A DNA stretch of 44,935 nt from NCBI GenBank assembly GCA_030433335.1, contig JAUILL010000030.1, forward strand, positions 1 to 44,935, read 5' to 3'. The position numbers and the translations under genes are program-made. The first letter of the stretch is position 1; every line of letters starts with the position of its first letter. Shown here one piece after another: positions 7,504-16,931 of this stretch. The notes under the pieces were generated by a model. The model ran no database searches. It was not told the DNA's origin and worked only from the letters and a program-made list of their open reading frames with translations. This DNA comes from Alphaproteobacteria bacterium. GTDB taxonomy: Bacteria; Pseudomonadota; Alphaproteobacteria; Rhodobacterales; Rhodobacteraceae.

Positions 7504-9515
7504 TGATGGACGCGGAAACGCAGGAGATCTTCCGTCAGGAAGCTGAAGCCCTCATGGAAGCCCTCCAGGAGGGGCTTTTGGTTCTTAAGGAGACCCCCGA
7601 CGACCTTGAAGTCGTCGCCGGCGTTTTCCGCGCTCTTCACACGATTAAAGGCACAGGCGCGATGTTCGGCTTTTCGCGCCTTGCCTCGTTTGTGCATAAC
7701 TTCGAAGCAGCCTTCGAAGCGGTCCGTTCTGGGAAATCTGTCGTGACGCCCGAATTGATCAACGTTGCACTGACCGCATACGACCTGATCGCAGAGCTTC
7801 TCGAAGGCGGCGAGCCAGATCCCGCAAAGGATGAAGAACTGACCGCCGCGCTGGCTGCGGCCACCAGCGGCGAGGCCCCCGCGCCCGCAGCTGCGCCGAC
7901 CGCTTCCGAAGTACCCGCCGCCCCTGCAGAGATCAAAGAATGGGACCTGCAATTCCGTTTACCTCCGGACTTCATGGAGATCGGCGGCAACCCCATCGCG
8001 ATGCTCGACGAGCTGCGCGAAGTCGGCGGCGAGACGACGATCGTTCGCCCTCTGACAGACCGCCTGCCCTCGATTGCGCAGATGGACACCAAGGTGATTT
8101 ACACCGGCTGGCAAGTGATCCTGCCCGGTGCGATCAAAGAGAACGCTATCCGTGACGTCTTCATGTTCCACGAAGACCAAATGGAACTAAGCATCGAACC
8201 CGTCCACGCAGCGCCCGCAGCGCCCGTGGCCGAGCCCGAGCCTGCCGCAGCCCCTCTTGCCGAGGCTGCCGCCGCACCCGCTGAGCCTGCAGCAACCGCG
8301 AAAGACGCCCCAAAAGCAGCCAAGGCCGCACCTGCGGCCGTTGCGCAGCTGCGTGTGGCTGCTGACCGAGTGGACCTGATCATGGACCGCGTGGGTGAGC
8401 TTGTGATCGCAGAGGCCCGTCTGGCGGCGATCGCGAACCAATTGGAAAACGAAGCGCTGCTTGGCGTTGTCGAGGACATCCAGCGTCTGGCTCTGGGTCT
8501 GCGCGATTCCACGATGGCGCTGCGCATGACACCCCTCTCCAGCATCATGGGCCGCTTCCGCCGCCTGAGCCACGATCTGGCAGAGACCACCGGCAAGACC
8601 TTTGACTTCATCGTCGAGGGCGAAGAGACCGAACTCGACAAAACTGTGGTCGAAAAACTGACCGACCCGTTGGTCCACATGATCCGCAACTCGGTCGACC
8701 ACGGTCTCGAAGGCCCTGAAGATCGCGCAGCCTCGGGCAAACCCGAGCGCGGACTGGTCAAGCTGTCGGCGCGCCACGCAGGCGCAGAGGTCGTGATCGA
8801 GATCATCGACGACGGTCGCGGCATGAACGAAGAAGCGATCCGCAAGCGCGCCATCGAACGCGGCCTGTTGACCGAAGACAGTGATGTCCCCCGCAGCGAA
8901 GTGCTGAAGATGGTTCTGGAACCCGGCTTCTCGACCGCAGCGGCTGTAACAGCCCTGTCCGGGCGCGGCGTCGGCGCGGACGTGGTCAAACAGGCAATCG
9001 AAGCCCTGAATGGCACTATCGAGATCACCTCGGAACCCGGCGAAGGCACGGTCTTTACCCTGCGCTTGCCGCTGACCCTCGCGATCATCGAAGGTCTGCT
9101 CATCGGCGTCGGCAAAGAGCGTTACGCCCTGCCCCTATTGTCGGTCGAACAGATCCTCGAACTGCCCGAAGAGTTGGCTGGCGGCACCTCTGCCACCGAT
9201 GTCATCGAACTGAACAACGAATTGGTACCGGTTCTGCGTCTGCGTCAGGTGTTCAACCGTGATGCCTCTGCGTCGACCCACCAGAAGATCGTCATCGTCG
9301 GTGCAAATGACACCCGCGTGGGCTTGGTCGTCGACGAGATCATCGGCACCAACCAGACCGTGATCAAGCAACTCTCGCCCCTGCACAGCCGCCTCAAAAT
9401 CTTCTCGGGCGCTACCATTCTCGGGGACGGCTGCGTGGCTCTGATCCTTGACGTGATCCACCTGGTGAGCCTCGGCCAAGAGATCGAGCAGCGCCTGAAA
9501 GGAACCGCCGCATGA
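7503..9515 (+). CDS. cheA: Chemotaxis histidine kinase CheA
   Basis: Central kinase of the chemosensory array, 670 residues. The order is: HPt domain with phospho-His46 in the FRALHTIKGTG motif; an Ala/Pro-rich linker; a globular segment (about 145-235) that may be the CheY/CheB docking domain; a second Ala/Pro-rich linker; a dimerisation helix pair beginning near VDRVGELVIAEARL; an ATPase domain with N-box HMIRNSVDHG (about 392-401), G1 IDDGRGM and G2 SGRGVGADVV; and a C-terminal CheW-like domain that couples it to receptors. All catalytic motifs are intact. Start and stop codons overlap both neighbours, indicating coupled translation. Confidence 0.95.
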   Translation: MMDAETQEIFRQEAEALMEALQEGLLVLKETPDDLEVVAGVFRALHTIKGTGAMFGFSRLASFVHNFEAAFEAVRSGKSVVTPELINVALTAYDLIAELLEGGEPDPAKDEELTAALAAATSGEAPAPAAAPTASEVPAAPAEIKEWDLQFRLPPDFMEIGGNPIAMLDELREVGGETTIVRPLTDRLPSIAQMDTKVIYTGWQVILPGAIKENAIRDVFMFHEDQMELSIEPVHAAPAAPVAEPEPAAAPLAEAAAAPAEPAATAKDAPKAAKAAPAAVAQLRVAADRVDLIMDRVGELVIAEARLAAIANQLENEALLGVVEDIQRLALGLRDSTMALRMTPLSSIMGRFRRLSHDLAETTGKTFDFIVEGEETELDKTVVEKLTDPLVHMIRNSVDHGLEGPEDRAASGKPERGLVKLSARHAGAEVVIEIIDDGRGMNEEAIRKRAIERGLLTEDSDVPRSEVLKMVLEPGFSTAAAVTALSGRGVGADVVKQAIEALNGTIEITSEPGEGTVFTLRLPLTLAIIEGLLIGVGKERYALPLLSVEQILELPEELAGGTSATDVIELNNELVPVLRLRQVFNRDASASTHQKIVIVGANDTRVGLVVDEIIGTNQTVIKQLSPLHSRLKIFSGATILGDGCVALILDVIHLVSLGQEIEQRLKGTAA

Positions 9516-10012
9516 CCAAGAAAACATATGCCGACCTGATCCCGCGCCTGAACAGCGTGGTCGCTTTCGAGATGGGCGGCGAACAGATGGCTCTGCCCAC
9601 GGACGTGCTGCGCGAAGTGCTGGAACTCCCCGCCCTGACCCCTGTGCCCTGTGCAGGAGATTTCTCGGCAGGTCTGATCAACATTCGCGGCGTGGTTCTG
9701 CCCGTCGCGGACTGGCGCCCCTTGTTCGGAATGCCGCTCAAGGCCGCCGACCGTGAAACCCGCATTCTGATCATCGAAACCTCGGTGAACGAGCAGACCA
9801 TGACCGTGGGCGTGATCGCAGAAAAGGTTCACGCCATCGCGGAAATCGATCCTGACACCCTGCGTCCCGTGCCCGCTGTCGGCACGCGCTGGCCCAAAGG
9901 CACGCTCCTTGCAATGGCCCGTTGGAATGACGCGTTCGTCGCCATCCCCGATGTCGTCTCGATCTTCGAAAACCAAATCAGCCAAGAACCCCAGTTGGTG
10001 GGCGCAGACTAA
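9512..10012 (+). CDS. cheW: Chemotaxis coupling protein CheW (first copy)
   Basis: A CheW-domain protein of 166 residues linking CheA to chemoreceptors. It shows the CheW core pattern: [19 protein letters not shown], the [14 protein letters not shown] strand-turn, and [20 protein letters not shown]. The ATG overlaps the cheA stop (ATGA). A second CheW gene occurs four kilobases downstream in the same operon and has a different sequence, so the two may couple different receptors or fill different array positions. Confidence 0.92.
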   Translation: MTKKTYADLIPRLNSVVAFEMGGEQMALPTDVLREVLELPALTPVPCAGDFSAGLINIRGVVLPVADWRPLFGMPLKAADRETRILIIETSVNEQTMTVGVIAEKVHAIAEIDPDTLRPVPAVGTRWPKGTLLAMARWNDAFVAIPDVVSIFENQISQEPQLVGAD

Positions 10013-10023
10013 AAGGCTCTGAC

Positions 10024-11793
10024 ATGAGATTAACCATTAAAGCCAAGCTGATGGTCACCTGCACCGTGCTGATTGGCCTGTCCGGCGCATCTGGCGTGAT
10101 TGCTTTGCGTGACCTCGAGTCGATGAAGGACCGCAACGAAGAGGTCATTCTGGAAAACGTGGATGCCATCGAGCACTCCTACGAGATGATGCTCTATCAA
10201 GCTGGCACCCAGACCCTGATCCGGGACTATCTACTGTCCGACTCGACGGCGGAGAAGCGCGATCTTGAAACCAAGATGCAGCAATACCGCACGATCCAGA
10301 CAGATCTGATCGCGCAGGCCCGTGAACACGCCTTCACCAAAGAAGCGAACGCTGCCATCGACGAGTTCGAGCGGCTGCGCGACGAGATTCACAGCATGAA
10401 CAAAACAGTCATGCAGATGCTTCTCTTTGATCAATCCGTCGAAGCCGCGCGTATTCTTCGTGAAAAAGGCAGCCCGCTGACCGAACAGATGATCGAGGCG
10501 ACCAATCGGCTTCTCGAGATCAATGACACCGTGATGGCGGCAAGCCTCGTGTCATCGGACGAGATTTTCCAGAAGAACCGGATGACCATCTGGGGCCTCA
10601 TCGGCTTGGCAGCCCTGATCGGCGTAAGCGCTGGCCTGTGGATTCTGTCTTCTTTGTCCCGCGGCCTACGACGCGCTAGCGAGTTGACCAAGGCCGTGGC
10701 CGACGGTGATCTGACTCAGACGGCCAATCTAAAAGGCAACGACGAAATCACCGAAGTTCTGCGCAACGCCAACCTGATGGTCGAGCGTCTGCGGAATATC
10801 GTGGGCGAGGTTGCTTCGGGCGCCAGCCACGTGTCGACCGGCGCGGACCAGATGGCCAAGACGTCGGAAGAAATGAGCGACGTTGCGACCCAGCAAGCCG
10901 CCTCGACCGAAGAAGCCTCGAGCTCGATGGAACAGATGGCCTCGAACATCGCGCAAACCGCCGAAAACGCGCTGGAAACCGAACGCATGGCCAAGAAATC
11001 GGCCGAAAATGCGCGCGCCAGCGGAGAAGCGGTGAAGCAAGCCGTCAACGCGGTGAACACCATCGCCGAGCGCATCAGCGTCGTTCAAGAGATCGCTCGT
11101 CAGACCGACCTGTTGGCCCTGAACGCAGCGGTCGAGGCCGCTCGCGCGGGCGAGCATGGCCGTGGATTTGCCGTTGTCGCTTCTGAAGTGCGCAAGCTGG
11201 CCGAACGCAGCCAGCAGGCCGCGGGCGAGATCAACTCTTTGTCTGAGCAGACCATGATGGCAGCGCTGGATGCGGGCACCAAGCTGAACCAGCTGGTTCC
11301 TGACATCGAGCGCACCGCCGATCTGGTCAGCGACATCACCCGCGCCAATGGCGAAATGTCGGCAGGCGGCAAACAGGTGTCCTCGGCGATCAACCGTCTG
11401 GATCGCGTGACCCAGTCGAACACTGCCGCAGCCGAAGAGATGTCGGCGACCGCCGAAGAACTGGCAGCCCAAGCGGCCACTCTGCGCAGCTCTATCTCCT
11501 TCTTCCGGACCGGTGATTTCGACACCGCTGTCAGCGTGGACGAAATCCTCGAGGCCCCTATGCCCGAGCCGACACCTGACCCCGCGCCTGCGCCAAAAGC
11601 CAAAGCTGCACCGACCACGCCCCCTGCTGCCCCCAAGGTCGCATCGAAGCCTGCGCCGATCAAAGTAGAGCAGAGCGACAAAGACGTTTCCTTTGCCGAC
11701 ACTGACCTGAAGAACGGAGGATTTTCGTTCGATCTGGGCAATGTCGCAGACAATGACGATGTAGATTTCCAACCGGAGAAGCCCCATGCCTGA
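10024..11793 (+). CDS. Methyl-accepting chemotaxis protein with periplasmic helical sensor
   Basis: Membrane chemoreceptor of 589 residues. The N-terminal membrane helix (about 7-28) is followed by a roughly 160-residue periplasmic helical bundle of the 4HB_MCP type, a second helix near 188-210, a HAMP domain, then the signalling coiled coil. The hairpin tip [19 protein letters not shown] with [16 protein letters not shown] (about 359-397) is fully canonical and should bind CheA and CheW. After the coiled coil comes a roughly 80-residue tail: a Pro/Ala-rich linker and then an acidic, phenylalanine-containing end (GGFSFDLG). Such flexible tails can tether CheR or CheB, though no NWETF-type pentapeptide is present. 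The ligand is unknown. Confidence 0.93.
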   Translation: MRLTIKAKLMVTCTVLIGLSGASGVIALRDLESMKDRNEEVILENVDAIEHSYEMMLYQAGTQTLIRDYLLSDSTAEKRDLETKMQQYRTIQTDLIAQAREHAFTKEANAAIDEFERLRDEIHSMNKTVMQMLLFDQSVEAARILREKGSPLTEQMIEATNRLLEINDTVMAASLVSSDEIFQKNRMTIWGLIGLAALIGVSAGLWILSSLSRGLRRASELTKAVADGDLTQTANLKGNDEITEVLRNANLMVERLRNIVGEVASGASHVSTGADQMAKTSEEMSDVATQQAASTEEASSSMEQMASNIAQTAENALETERMAKKSAENARASGEAVKQAVNAVNTIAERISVVQEIARQTDLLALNAAVEAARAGEHGRGFAVVASEVRKLAERSQQAAGEINSLSEQTMMAALDAGTKLNQLVPDIERTADLVSDITRANGEMSAGGKQVSSAINRLDRVTQSNTAAAEEMSATAEELAAQAATLRSSISFFRTGDFDTAVSVDEILEAPMPEPTPDPAPAPKAKAAPTTPPAAPKVASKPAPIKVEQSDKDVSFADTDLKNGGFSFDLGNVADNDDVDFQPEKPHA

Positions 11794-12304
11794 TCAGAAA
11801 ACTGCGCCCGCCGCGAGCGGTACCTTTCTGAACTTCATGCTCGACGAAACGCTGATGGCAATTCCGGTAGAGCGCGTGCGCGAGATCCTCGATGCCCGTG
11901 ACATCCAGAAGCTGCCTCAGGCGCCCGACTATATCATGGGCTTTATCGACTTGCGCGGCGACAGCATCGTCGTTGTTGATCTGCGGACCCTGATCGGACG
12001 CCCCTACCGCAAGGATGATGTGGACACCCGCATCGTCGTGCTGTGGGTCGAGGACAACGGGAACGAACAGCTTCTCGCTTTGCGGACCGACAAAGTGACC
12101 GAGGTCAGCCGCTTTGACGACGACCGGATCGAGCCGATCGAGACTGGCACCATGCTGAACTGGGACCGCCGGATCGTGGCCGGTCTGGCCCGTCGCAATG
12201 GCGCATATGTCACGCTGCTGGATCTGGACCGCCTGCTCAGCAGCAAGGTCATCGCATCGCTGGACAAGCACGTCGAAGACGCCCTTGGTGGGGTCAATGC
12301 ATGA
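11786..12304 (+). CDS. cheW: Chemotaxis coupling protein CheW (second copy)
   Basis: A CheW-domain protein of 172 residues: [22 protein letters not shown], then [21 protein letters not shown], the classic CheW strand pattern. It overlaps the receptor gene before it by eight bases and cheR after it (ATGA). Sequence similarity to the first CheW is limited to the family motifs. Its position directly behind the receptor gene suggests that it serves that receptor. Confidence 0.92.
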   Translation: MPDQKTAPAASGTFLNFMLDETLMAIPVERVREILDARDIQKLPQAPDYIMGFIDLRGDSIVVVDLRTLIGRPYRKDDVDTRIVVLWVEDNGNEQLLALRTDKVTEVSRFDDDRIEPIETGTMLNWDRRIVAGLARRNGAYVTLLDLDRLLSSKVIASLDKHVEDALGGVNA

Positions 12305-13140
12305 AACCCGAGCCCAGCGCCGATCTTGCGTGCCATAAGGCAAGGTTCCGAGCCCTTGTGACTCAGACCACCGGCATCCAGATGCCGGAGAACAAGCAGA
12401 GCATGATCGAAGGTCGGCTGCGACGCCGCTACACATCCATCGGTTTGAAGTCGATGGAAGACTATTTGGTTCATCTGTTTGAAAAAGATGGTCTGAAAGA
12501 AGAGATGACGCACATCGTCGATCTGGTTTCGACCAACAAGACCGACTTTTTCCGCGAGCCCGCACACTTCAAATGGCTGATGCACAAAATCCTGCCGGAG
12601 CACCCCGCCGGTCAGCCGTTCAAACTCTGGAGCGCTGCCGCCTCTTCGGGTCAGGAAGCCTATACGATCGCCATGCTCCTGTCGGAGTACGCAGGCAATG
12701 TTCCCGGTTTTAAGTATGGCATTCTCGGGACCGATATTTCGCCCGCGATCCTCGATGAGGCCCGCGCTGGCGTCTATCCAGAAGAGCAGCTTCTGGACAT
12801 TCCGGACGCCCTGCTCGACCGCTATTTCGTCATGGGGCACAACTCTAAGGGGTTGCGCTGTGGCCGCGTCGAAAAAACTTTGCGGGACCGAGTGCGCTTT
12901 GCGCAGATGAATTTGATCCACGGAAACTACCCCGTGGACAGGGAACTGGACGTCGTCTTTCTGCGTAACGTGTTGATTTACTTCGACTCTCAAACACAGA
13001 ACCGCGTCATCAGCGAAATCACCAATCACCTCAAAGTGGGGGGCCATCTGTTCGTCGGCCACTCTGAATCGATGGTCGTGTCGGATTCCCGCTTAAAACA
13101 GGTGTCTTTTGCCGTTTTCAAGAAGGAGAGGGCAACATGA
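12301..13140 (+). CDS. cheR: Chemoreceptor methyltransferase CheR
   Basis: S-adenosylmethionine-dependent methyltransferase of 279 residues that methylates receptor glutamates for adaptation. It has the helical CheR N-terminal domain (to about residue 85), then the SAM-binding fold: KLWSAAASSGQEAYTIAMLL (motif I), GTDIS, and VVFLRNVLIYFD, all typical. The C-terminal segment FVGHSESM is also a CheR hallmark. It is translationally coupled to cheW and cheB by ATGA overlaps. Confidence 0.95.
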   Translation: MKPEPSADLACHKARFRALVTQTTGIQMPENKQSMIEGRLRRRYTSIGLKSMEDYLVHLFEKDGLKEEMTHIVDLVSTNKTDFFREPAHFKWLMHKILPEHPAGQPFKLWSAAASSGQEAYTIAMLLSEYAGNVPGFKYGILGTDISPAILDEARAGVYPEEQLLDIPDALLDRYFVMGHNSKGLRCGRVEKTLRDRVRFAQMNLIHGNYPVDRELDVVFLRNVLIYFDSQTQNRVISEITNHLKVGGHLFVGHSESMVVSDSRLKQVSFAVFKKERAT

Positions 13141-14267
13141 ATACAGTCAAGAAAGATACAGACGCGATCCGCGTCCTGATCGTCGAAGACTCGATCACTG
13201 CACGCACTATGCTCAAGATGATGCTTGAGAGTGCGCCTGATATCGCTGTCATGGACACCGCCCGCGATCCCTTTGATGCCGTGGAGAAGATGAAAGCAGG
13301 CTTGCCCGATGTCATCTTGCTGGACATTGAGATGCCCCGCATGGATGGCCTAACCTTCCTGCGCCGTATCATGTCCCAGCACCCGCTGCCCGTCGTGATC
13401 TGCTCGAACCATACCGAGGCCGGTTCACAGACCGCAATGAAAGCGCTCGAGATGGGCGCCGTCGAGGTCATGTCCAAGTCCCAGCTTGGCAGTGCCATGT
13501 CGGACGAAGCCAAGATTCAGATCTGCGACTCTGTTCGTGCGGCGGCTCAGGCCCGCGTGCGCCCGAACAAGAAGCCGGTAGAACGCAAACCACTGGTCGC
13601 AGAAAAGAAACTGTCGGCCGACGTGATCCTGCCCCCACGCGCGGAGAATGCGCCACCGGTCCCCTATTCAGAACCGATCATCGCCATGGGCGCCTCTACT
13701 GGCGGTACCGACGCACTGGCCAAAGTTCTGGCTGAGCTGACGCCCGACTGCCCGCCCGTGGTCATCGTCCAGCACATGCCCGAACGCTTTACCGAGGCCT
13801 TCGCGCGCCGCCTTGACGGCCTTTGCGCCATCCGCGTGAAAGAAGCCGAAGACGGCGACGAATTGGAAAAAGGTTTGGCGCTCATCGCCCCTGGCCACTC
13901 CCACGTCACCCTCACCCGCATGGGTCGCAAGTACCGCTGCAACGTTGTCGGCGGCCCTTATGTCTGCCGCCATCGTCCATCTGTGGACGTGCTATTCCGT
14001 TCGACCTCTCGCGAGGCCGGAAAAAACGCGATGGGTGTGCTGATGACCGGCATGGGGGACGACGGCGCGCAAGGTTTGCTCGAGATGCGCAAAGCGGGGT
14101 CACTGACCCTCGCGCAGAACGAGGAAACCTGCGTCGTCTACGGGATGCCGCGCGAAGCGGTACTCCGAGGCGCAGCGGTTCGCTCTGTTGCCCTGAACGA
14201 CATCGCCAGAGAGATCATGAGTTTCTCTACGGGCGCTTCCCTATCACAAACCGCATTAGGACGCTAA
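13137..14267 (+). CDS. cheB: Chemoreceptor methylesterase/response regulator CheB
   Basis: Receptor methylesterase and glutamine deamidase of 376 residues. The N-terminal receiver domain has phosphoacceptor Asp63 in the LLDIEMPRMDG segment. A basic linker (about 140-175) leads to the esterase domain with the catalytic triad visible: Ser187 in MGASTGG, His213 in VQHMP and an Asp at 308/309 in TGMGDDGAQG. Together with CheR it sets the methylation state of the receptor encoded upstream. No cheD or cheZ gene is found in the operon. Confidence 0.95.
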   Translation: MNTVKKDTDAIRVLIVEDSITARTMLKMMLESAPDIAVMDTARDPFDAVEKMKAGLPDVILLDIEMPRMDGLTFLRRIMSQHPLPVVICSNHTEAGSQTAMKALEMGAVEVMSKSQLGSAMSDEAKIQICDSVRAAAQARVRPNKKPVERKPLVAEKKLSADVILPPRAENAPPVPYSEPIIAMGASTGGTDALAKVLAELTPDCPPVVIVQHMPERFTEAFARRLDGLCAIRVKEAEDGDELEKGLALIAPGHSHVTLTRMGRKYRCNVVGGPYVCRHRPSVDVLFRSTSREAGKNAMGVLMTGMGDDGAQGLLEMRKAGSLTLAQNEETCVVYGMPREAVLRGAAVRSVALNDIAREIMSFSTGASLSQTALGR

Positions 14268-14271
14268 AATC

Positions 14272-16008
14272 ATGGCAGCCTCTGTACAAACCGAACATAA
14301 TGCCATCCTGCGCAGCCCGCTTTTCCGTCTGGAAACCGTGTTCAGCCGTGTGACTGACAACCTGTTTCTGGCCAGCGAAAAAGCGACGCAGCTCAAGGGC
14401 GCTATGGGCGATCTGGTCGAGATCACGAACCCTCACCAGATCGAAAAGGTCGCACAGGGGCGCCAGAATATCAGCGCTCTCGCCATGATGATCGAGGACC
14501 GGATCAACCAGTCTTCGGGCTTCATGACCGAAATCGGCCGCAAGCGTCAGATGATGAACGCCGAGATCAAGGATCTTGCGCAGAACATCCACTCTGCAGG
14601 GATCGTATCTTTGAACGCGCGGATCATCGCACAGGGACACCGTACCCTGAAACAAGGCGAGCAATTGGTGCGTCTGGCCGAGAACATTTCGGGGATCACC
14701 GACAATGCCTCGAACCAAGTTGCCGAGATGCTCAAGGCGACCGAGACCATTACCAAATCCCTTCAGAAGCTGCTGGTGTTCGCAGAGGACCAGTCTCTGA
14801 ACCTCGCCGATACCATGCGTCCCGAGGTCCAGACTTTGGAGCATGCGCTGAAGACTTTGAGCCATGCGCTGGAAGCCTCGCATGATGCGGCGGAATGGAT
14901 GAACGACTATTACCGGAAGGCCGAAAGCGAGGTAATGACGATCATTCAGGCGTTGCAGGTTGGCGACCGCGCGCGTCAACGCGCAGAGCACATCCAGCAA
15001 ATTCTGCACGAAGCCCAGTCCTTTCCGGCCAATTCCAACGAGAACCAGTTGCTGACCGCTCTGGCGGACATCCAGATGGAGCAAGCGGTCAAAGAAACTC
15101 TGACGGATGCTGAAAAAGCGATGCACGTGCTGTCGGGTCTCGCCGCCGGTTTGGACAAGTACGCCCAAAGCAATGCCGCCCTGCGCAGGGCCTTTGCCGA
15201 CCGTCACGAATTGTCGAACAACGACATTCGCCCGGACACCCTGCGCCAGCAGAAGAAACAGATTCTGGGTGGCTGTGAAGAAACCAGAGCGCTCTTTGAC
15301 GCAATCCGCGACTCGGACGAGAGCCTTCAGGAACACAGCCGCAACCTGAATAACTCTGCCTTCCAGATGCAACTGGCGTCGCTGAACACCATCATCGCCT
15401 GTGCCCGCGAGGGGCGCGCAGCGGCGGATATGATCGTGATTTCCCAGCAGGTGAACTCTGTGGTGTCGACGGTTCCGGAAATCTACGTGACCTTCAGCGA
15501 AGCGCTGGAGAGCACCAAAGAGCACCTTCAGTCCTACCTCTCGCAGAACTGCGATGCGGACGACTCCGTGATGGACGTAGATGTGATCCAGATGATCCCC
15601 GAGGTTCTGGCCGTCATCACCGACCTGATGCCCAAGCTCGCATCAGATTCAGAACAGGTTGCCCGCGCGATCGAAGCGAGTGACCGGATGCTCTGCGACC
15701 TAGTCAATGACCTGAGTGCAAACGACCGCGCCTCTTCGAATATCCGTCGTCAGTTTCCCGCCTCTTTGTCCATCGAGCCGCGTTTTGAACGCGTCGCGGG
15801 CCGTATTCGCAAGCTCTATACCATGCAGGCAGAGCGTGACCTGCATGACGGATTGCTAGCCAACTATGTGACCAGCGCTGCGCCTGCGGCGGCACCGAAA
15901 GCCGAGAAATCCGCATCGAATTTCGATATGTTTGATGCTCCGGCTGCTGCGCCTGCACCGGCGGCGGCAAAGGCAGAGGGACCCGATCTCACAGACATCC
16001 TGTTCTAA
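14272..16008 (+). CDS. Soluble chemoreceptor-like coiled-coil protein with two tip-like motifs
   Basis: A 578-residue, almost wholly helical protein ending the chemosensory operon, four bases after cheB. It has no membrane helix or signal peptide. Residues 107-140 (HSAGIVSLNARIIAQGHR onward) and 363-398 (AFQMQLASLNTIIACAREG onward) each resemble the receptor hairpin tip ([15 protein letters not shown]...GFAVVASEV) but have lost several conserved residues. Between them is a GDRARQRAEHIQ segment (231-242). The last 45 residues form an Ala/Pro linker ending in DLTDILF. I infer a degenerate cytoplasmic receptor or adaptor that could bind CheW or CheA; a catalytic role is not supported. The exact family name is unknown to me. 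Confidence 0.8.
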   Translation: MAASVQTEHNAILRSPLFRLETVFSRVTDNLFLASEKATQLKGAMGDLVEITNPHQIEKVAQGRQNISALAMMIEDRINQSSGFMTEIGRKRQMMNAEIKDLAQNIHSAGIVSLNARIIAQGHRTLKQGEQLVRLAENISGITDNASNQVAEMLKATETITKSLQKLLVFAEDQSLNLADTMRPEVQTLEHALKTLSHALEASHDAAEWMNDYYRKAESEVMTIIQALQVGDRARQRAEHIQQILHEAQSFPANSNENQLLTALADIQMEQAVKETLTDAEKAMHVLSGLAAGLDKYAQSNAALRRAFADRHELSNNDIRPDTLRQQKKQILGGCEETRALFDAIRDSDESLQEHSRNLNNSAFQMQLASLNTIIACAREGRAAADMIVISQQVNSVVSTVPEIYVTFSEALESTKEHLQSYLSQNCDADDSVMDVDVIQMIPEVLAVITDLMPKLASDSEQVARAIEASDRMLCDLVNDLSANDRASSNIRRQFPASLSIEPRFERVAGRIRKLYTMQAERDLHDGLLANYVTSAAPAAAPKAEKSASNFDMFDAPAAAPAPAAAKAEGPDLTDILF

Positions 16009-16016
16009 TTTGAAGA

Positions 16017-16676
16017 TCAATTGGTCATCGCGCTGAGCACGGTGACAGGAACCATAGCGGCGGTTGCCATCAAGGCTGCCGCCGTTGCTGCGAAAAGCCC
16101 ATCTCGCGTCAAAAGAGCGGTCGCAATCAAGAGAGTCGCAAGCCCTAAGATCGACGACGAAAAGGGTACCAGTTCCAGAAACGGCATGATCCCGCCGCAC
16201 AGAATACACAGGAACTCCAACAGTTTGCGCATCGGGCCGCGCACCATAAAGAGCAACCGCCGCTCCGCTTTGTTATCGAGCCAGTCAGCCGCCTTCCTCA
16301 TCTTCATCAGAGCCGCGCACATTTTCTCGCCGCTCACGGTTTGCCGCATGATGAAGTTCGGCAGCCACAAATGATCCACGCCCCAAAACATCTGGGCAGA
16401 GACAAAAGCGATCGTCAGACCACAGAACGACGAGAACAATGGAATCCCGCTGAGTGGCGAAACCACCAGCAGGGCGACAGCCATGATTACTGACAAGAAC
16501 GAGGTCGGGCCAAAGCCCTCGATCACCTCGCGCAGGGTGACCTGCTTTTTCTCGGCGTGAACAGAGAGCCGTTCGACCACGTCGCGCACGGGGCCGTTTG
16601 CGCTCTCGGGTCGCAGGAATGGTCGCGGAAAATAGACGCGCGAGAATGCCTTGGGGGCCATGCGCCGCTCCAACAT
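16017..16676 (-). CDS. ExoD-family membrane protein
   Basis: A 219-residue inner-membrane protein of the exopolysaccharide synthesis ExoD family (named after a Sinorhizobium gene affecting exopolysaccharide). The soluble N-terminus (about 25-60) has the family pattern VTLREVIEGFGPTSFLSVIM, followed by several membrane segments and the paired motif PLSGIPLFSS...GIMPFLELVPFSSS. The molecular activity of the family is not established. It is convergent with the chemosensory operon, with only eight bases between the stop codons. The most upstream ATG is used; ATG at 16661 is an alternative. Confidence 0.85.
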   Translation of the reverse strand: MLERRMAPKAFSRVYFPRPFLRPESANGPVRDVVERLSVHAEKKQVTLREVIEGFGPTSFLSVIMAVALLVVSPLSGIPLFSSFCGLTIAFVSAQMFWGVDHLWLPNFIMRQTVSGEKMCAALMKMRKAADWLDNKAERRLLFMVRGPMRKLLEFLCILCGGIMPFLELVPFSSSILGLATLLIATALLTRDGLFAATAAALMATAAMVPVTVLSAMTN

Positions 16677-16682
16677 AAATGC

Positions 16683-16717
16683 GAAATAAAAAGGAAAGAG
16701 CAGCCTGTCAGGGCTGC
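16683..16717 (-). terminator. Terminator of the entericidin-like gene
   Basis: On the minus strand GCAGCC-CTGACA-GGCTGC is followed by a T-rich run (TCTTTCCTTTTTATTT), 13 bases after the lipoprotein stop codon. The six-pair stem is short, so efficiency is uncertain. Confidence 0.6.
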
Positions 16718-16729
16718 CCGCAAGCGCTG

Positions 16730-16870
16730 TTATTGCTGCGCTTCTTGCGAGGCTCCGCTGATCGCTTGACCCGCATCCTCGATATCACGACCGGCGCCCT
16801 CGATTGTCTGGCAGGCAGCCAAACCGAACAGAACCAGAATTGCTGCTGTCACTTTGTTCGAGTTGAACAT
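16730..16870 (-). CDS. Entericidin EcnA/B-like small lipoprotein
   Basis: A 46-residue lipoprotein. A short signal peptide ends in the lipobox LAAC with lipidated Cys20, followed by QTIEGAGRDIEDAGQAISG, the entericidin pattern. In E. coli, entericidins A and B are a small stress-related lipoprotein pair; in alphaproteobacteria single copies near stress genes are common. The ATG at 16870 is chosen because of the lipobox distance and an AGGGG Shine-Dalgarno sequence; a longer in-frame reading to 16975 is not needed. A perfect EcfG-type promoter lies 33 bases upstream, which places it in the general stress regulon. Confidence 0.85.
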   Translation of the reverse strand: MFNSNKVTAAILVLFGLAACQTIEGAGRDIEDAGQAISGASQEAQQ

Positions 16871-16902
16871 GAAAAACCCCTTCGTGTTTCGATATAGACT
16901 CG

Positions 16903-16927
16903 AACGCGAAAGGGGTGGATTTGTTCC
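16903..16927 (-). promoter_or_regulatory. EcfG-type promoter of the entericidin-like gene
   Basis: On the minus strand GGAAC (16927-16923), 16 bases, then CGTT (16906-16903), an exact match to the alphaproteobacterial general-stress sigma consensus. Transcription should begin near 16897, leaving a short leader before ATG 16870. Confidence 0.85.
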
Positions 16928-16931
16928 CGGA

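Noticed and set aside
14227..15525. 432-codon minus-strand frame inside the coiled-coil protein gene
   Set aside because: No recognisable domain, no Shine-Dalgarno site, and the plus-strand frame is coupled to cheB.
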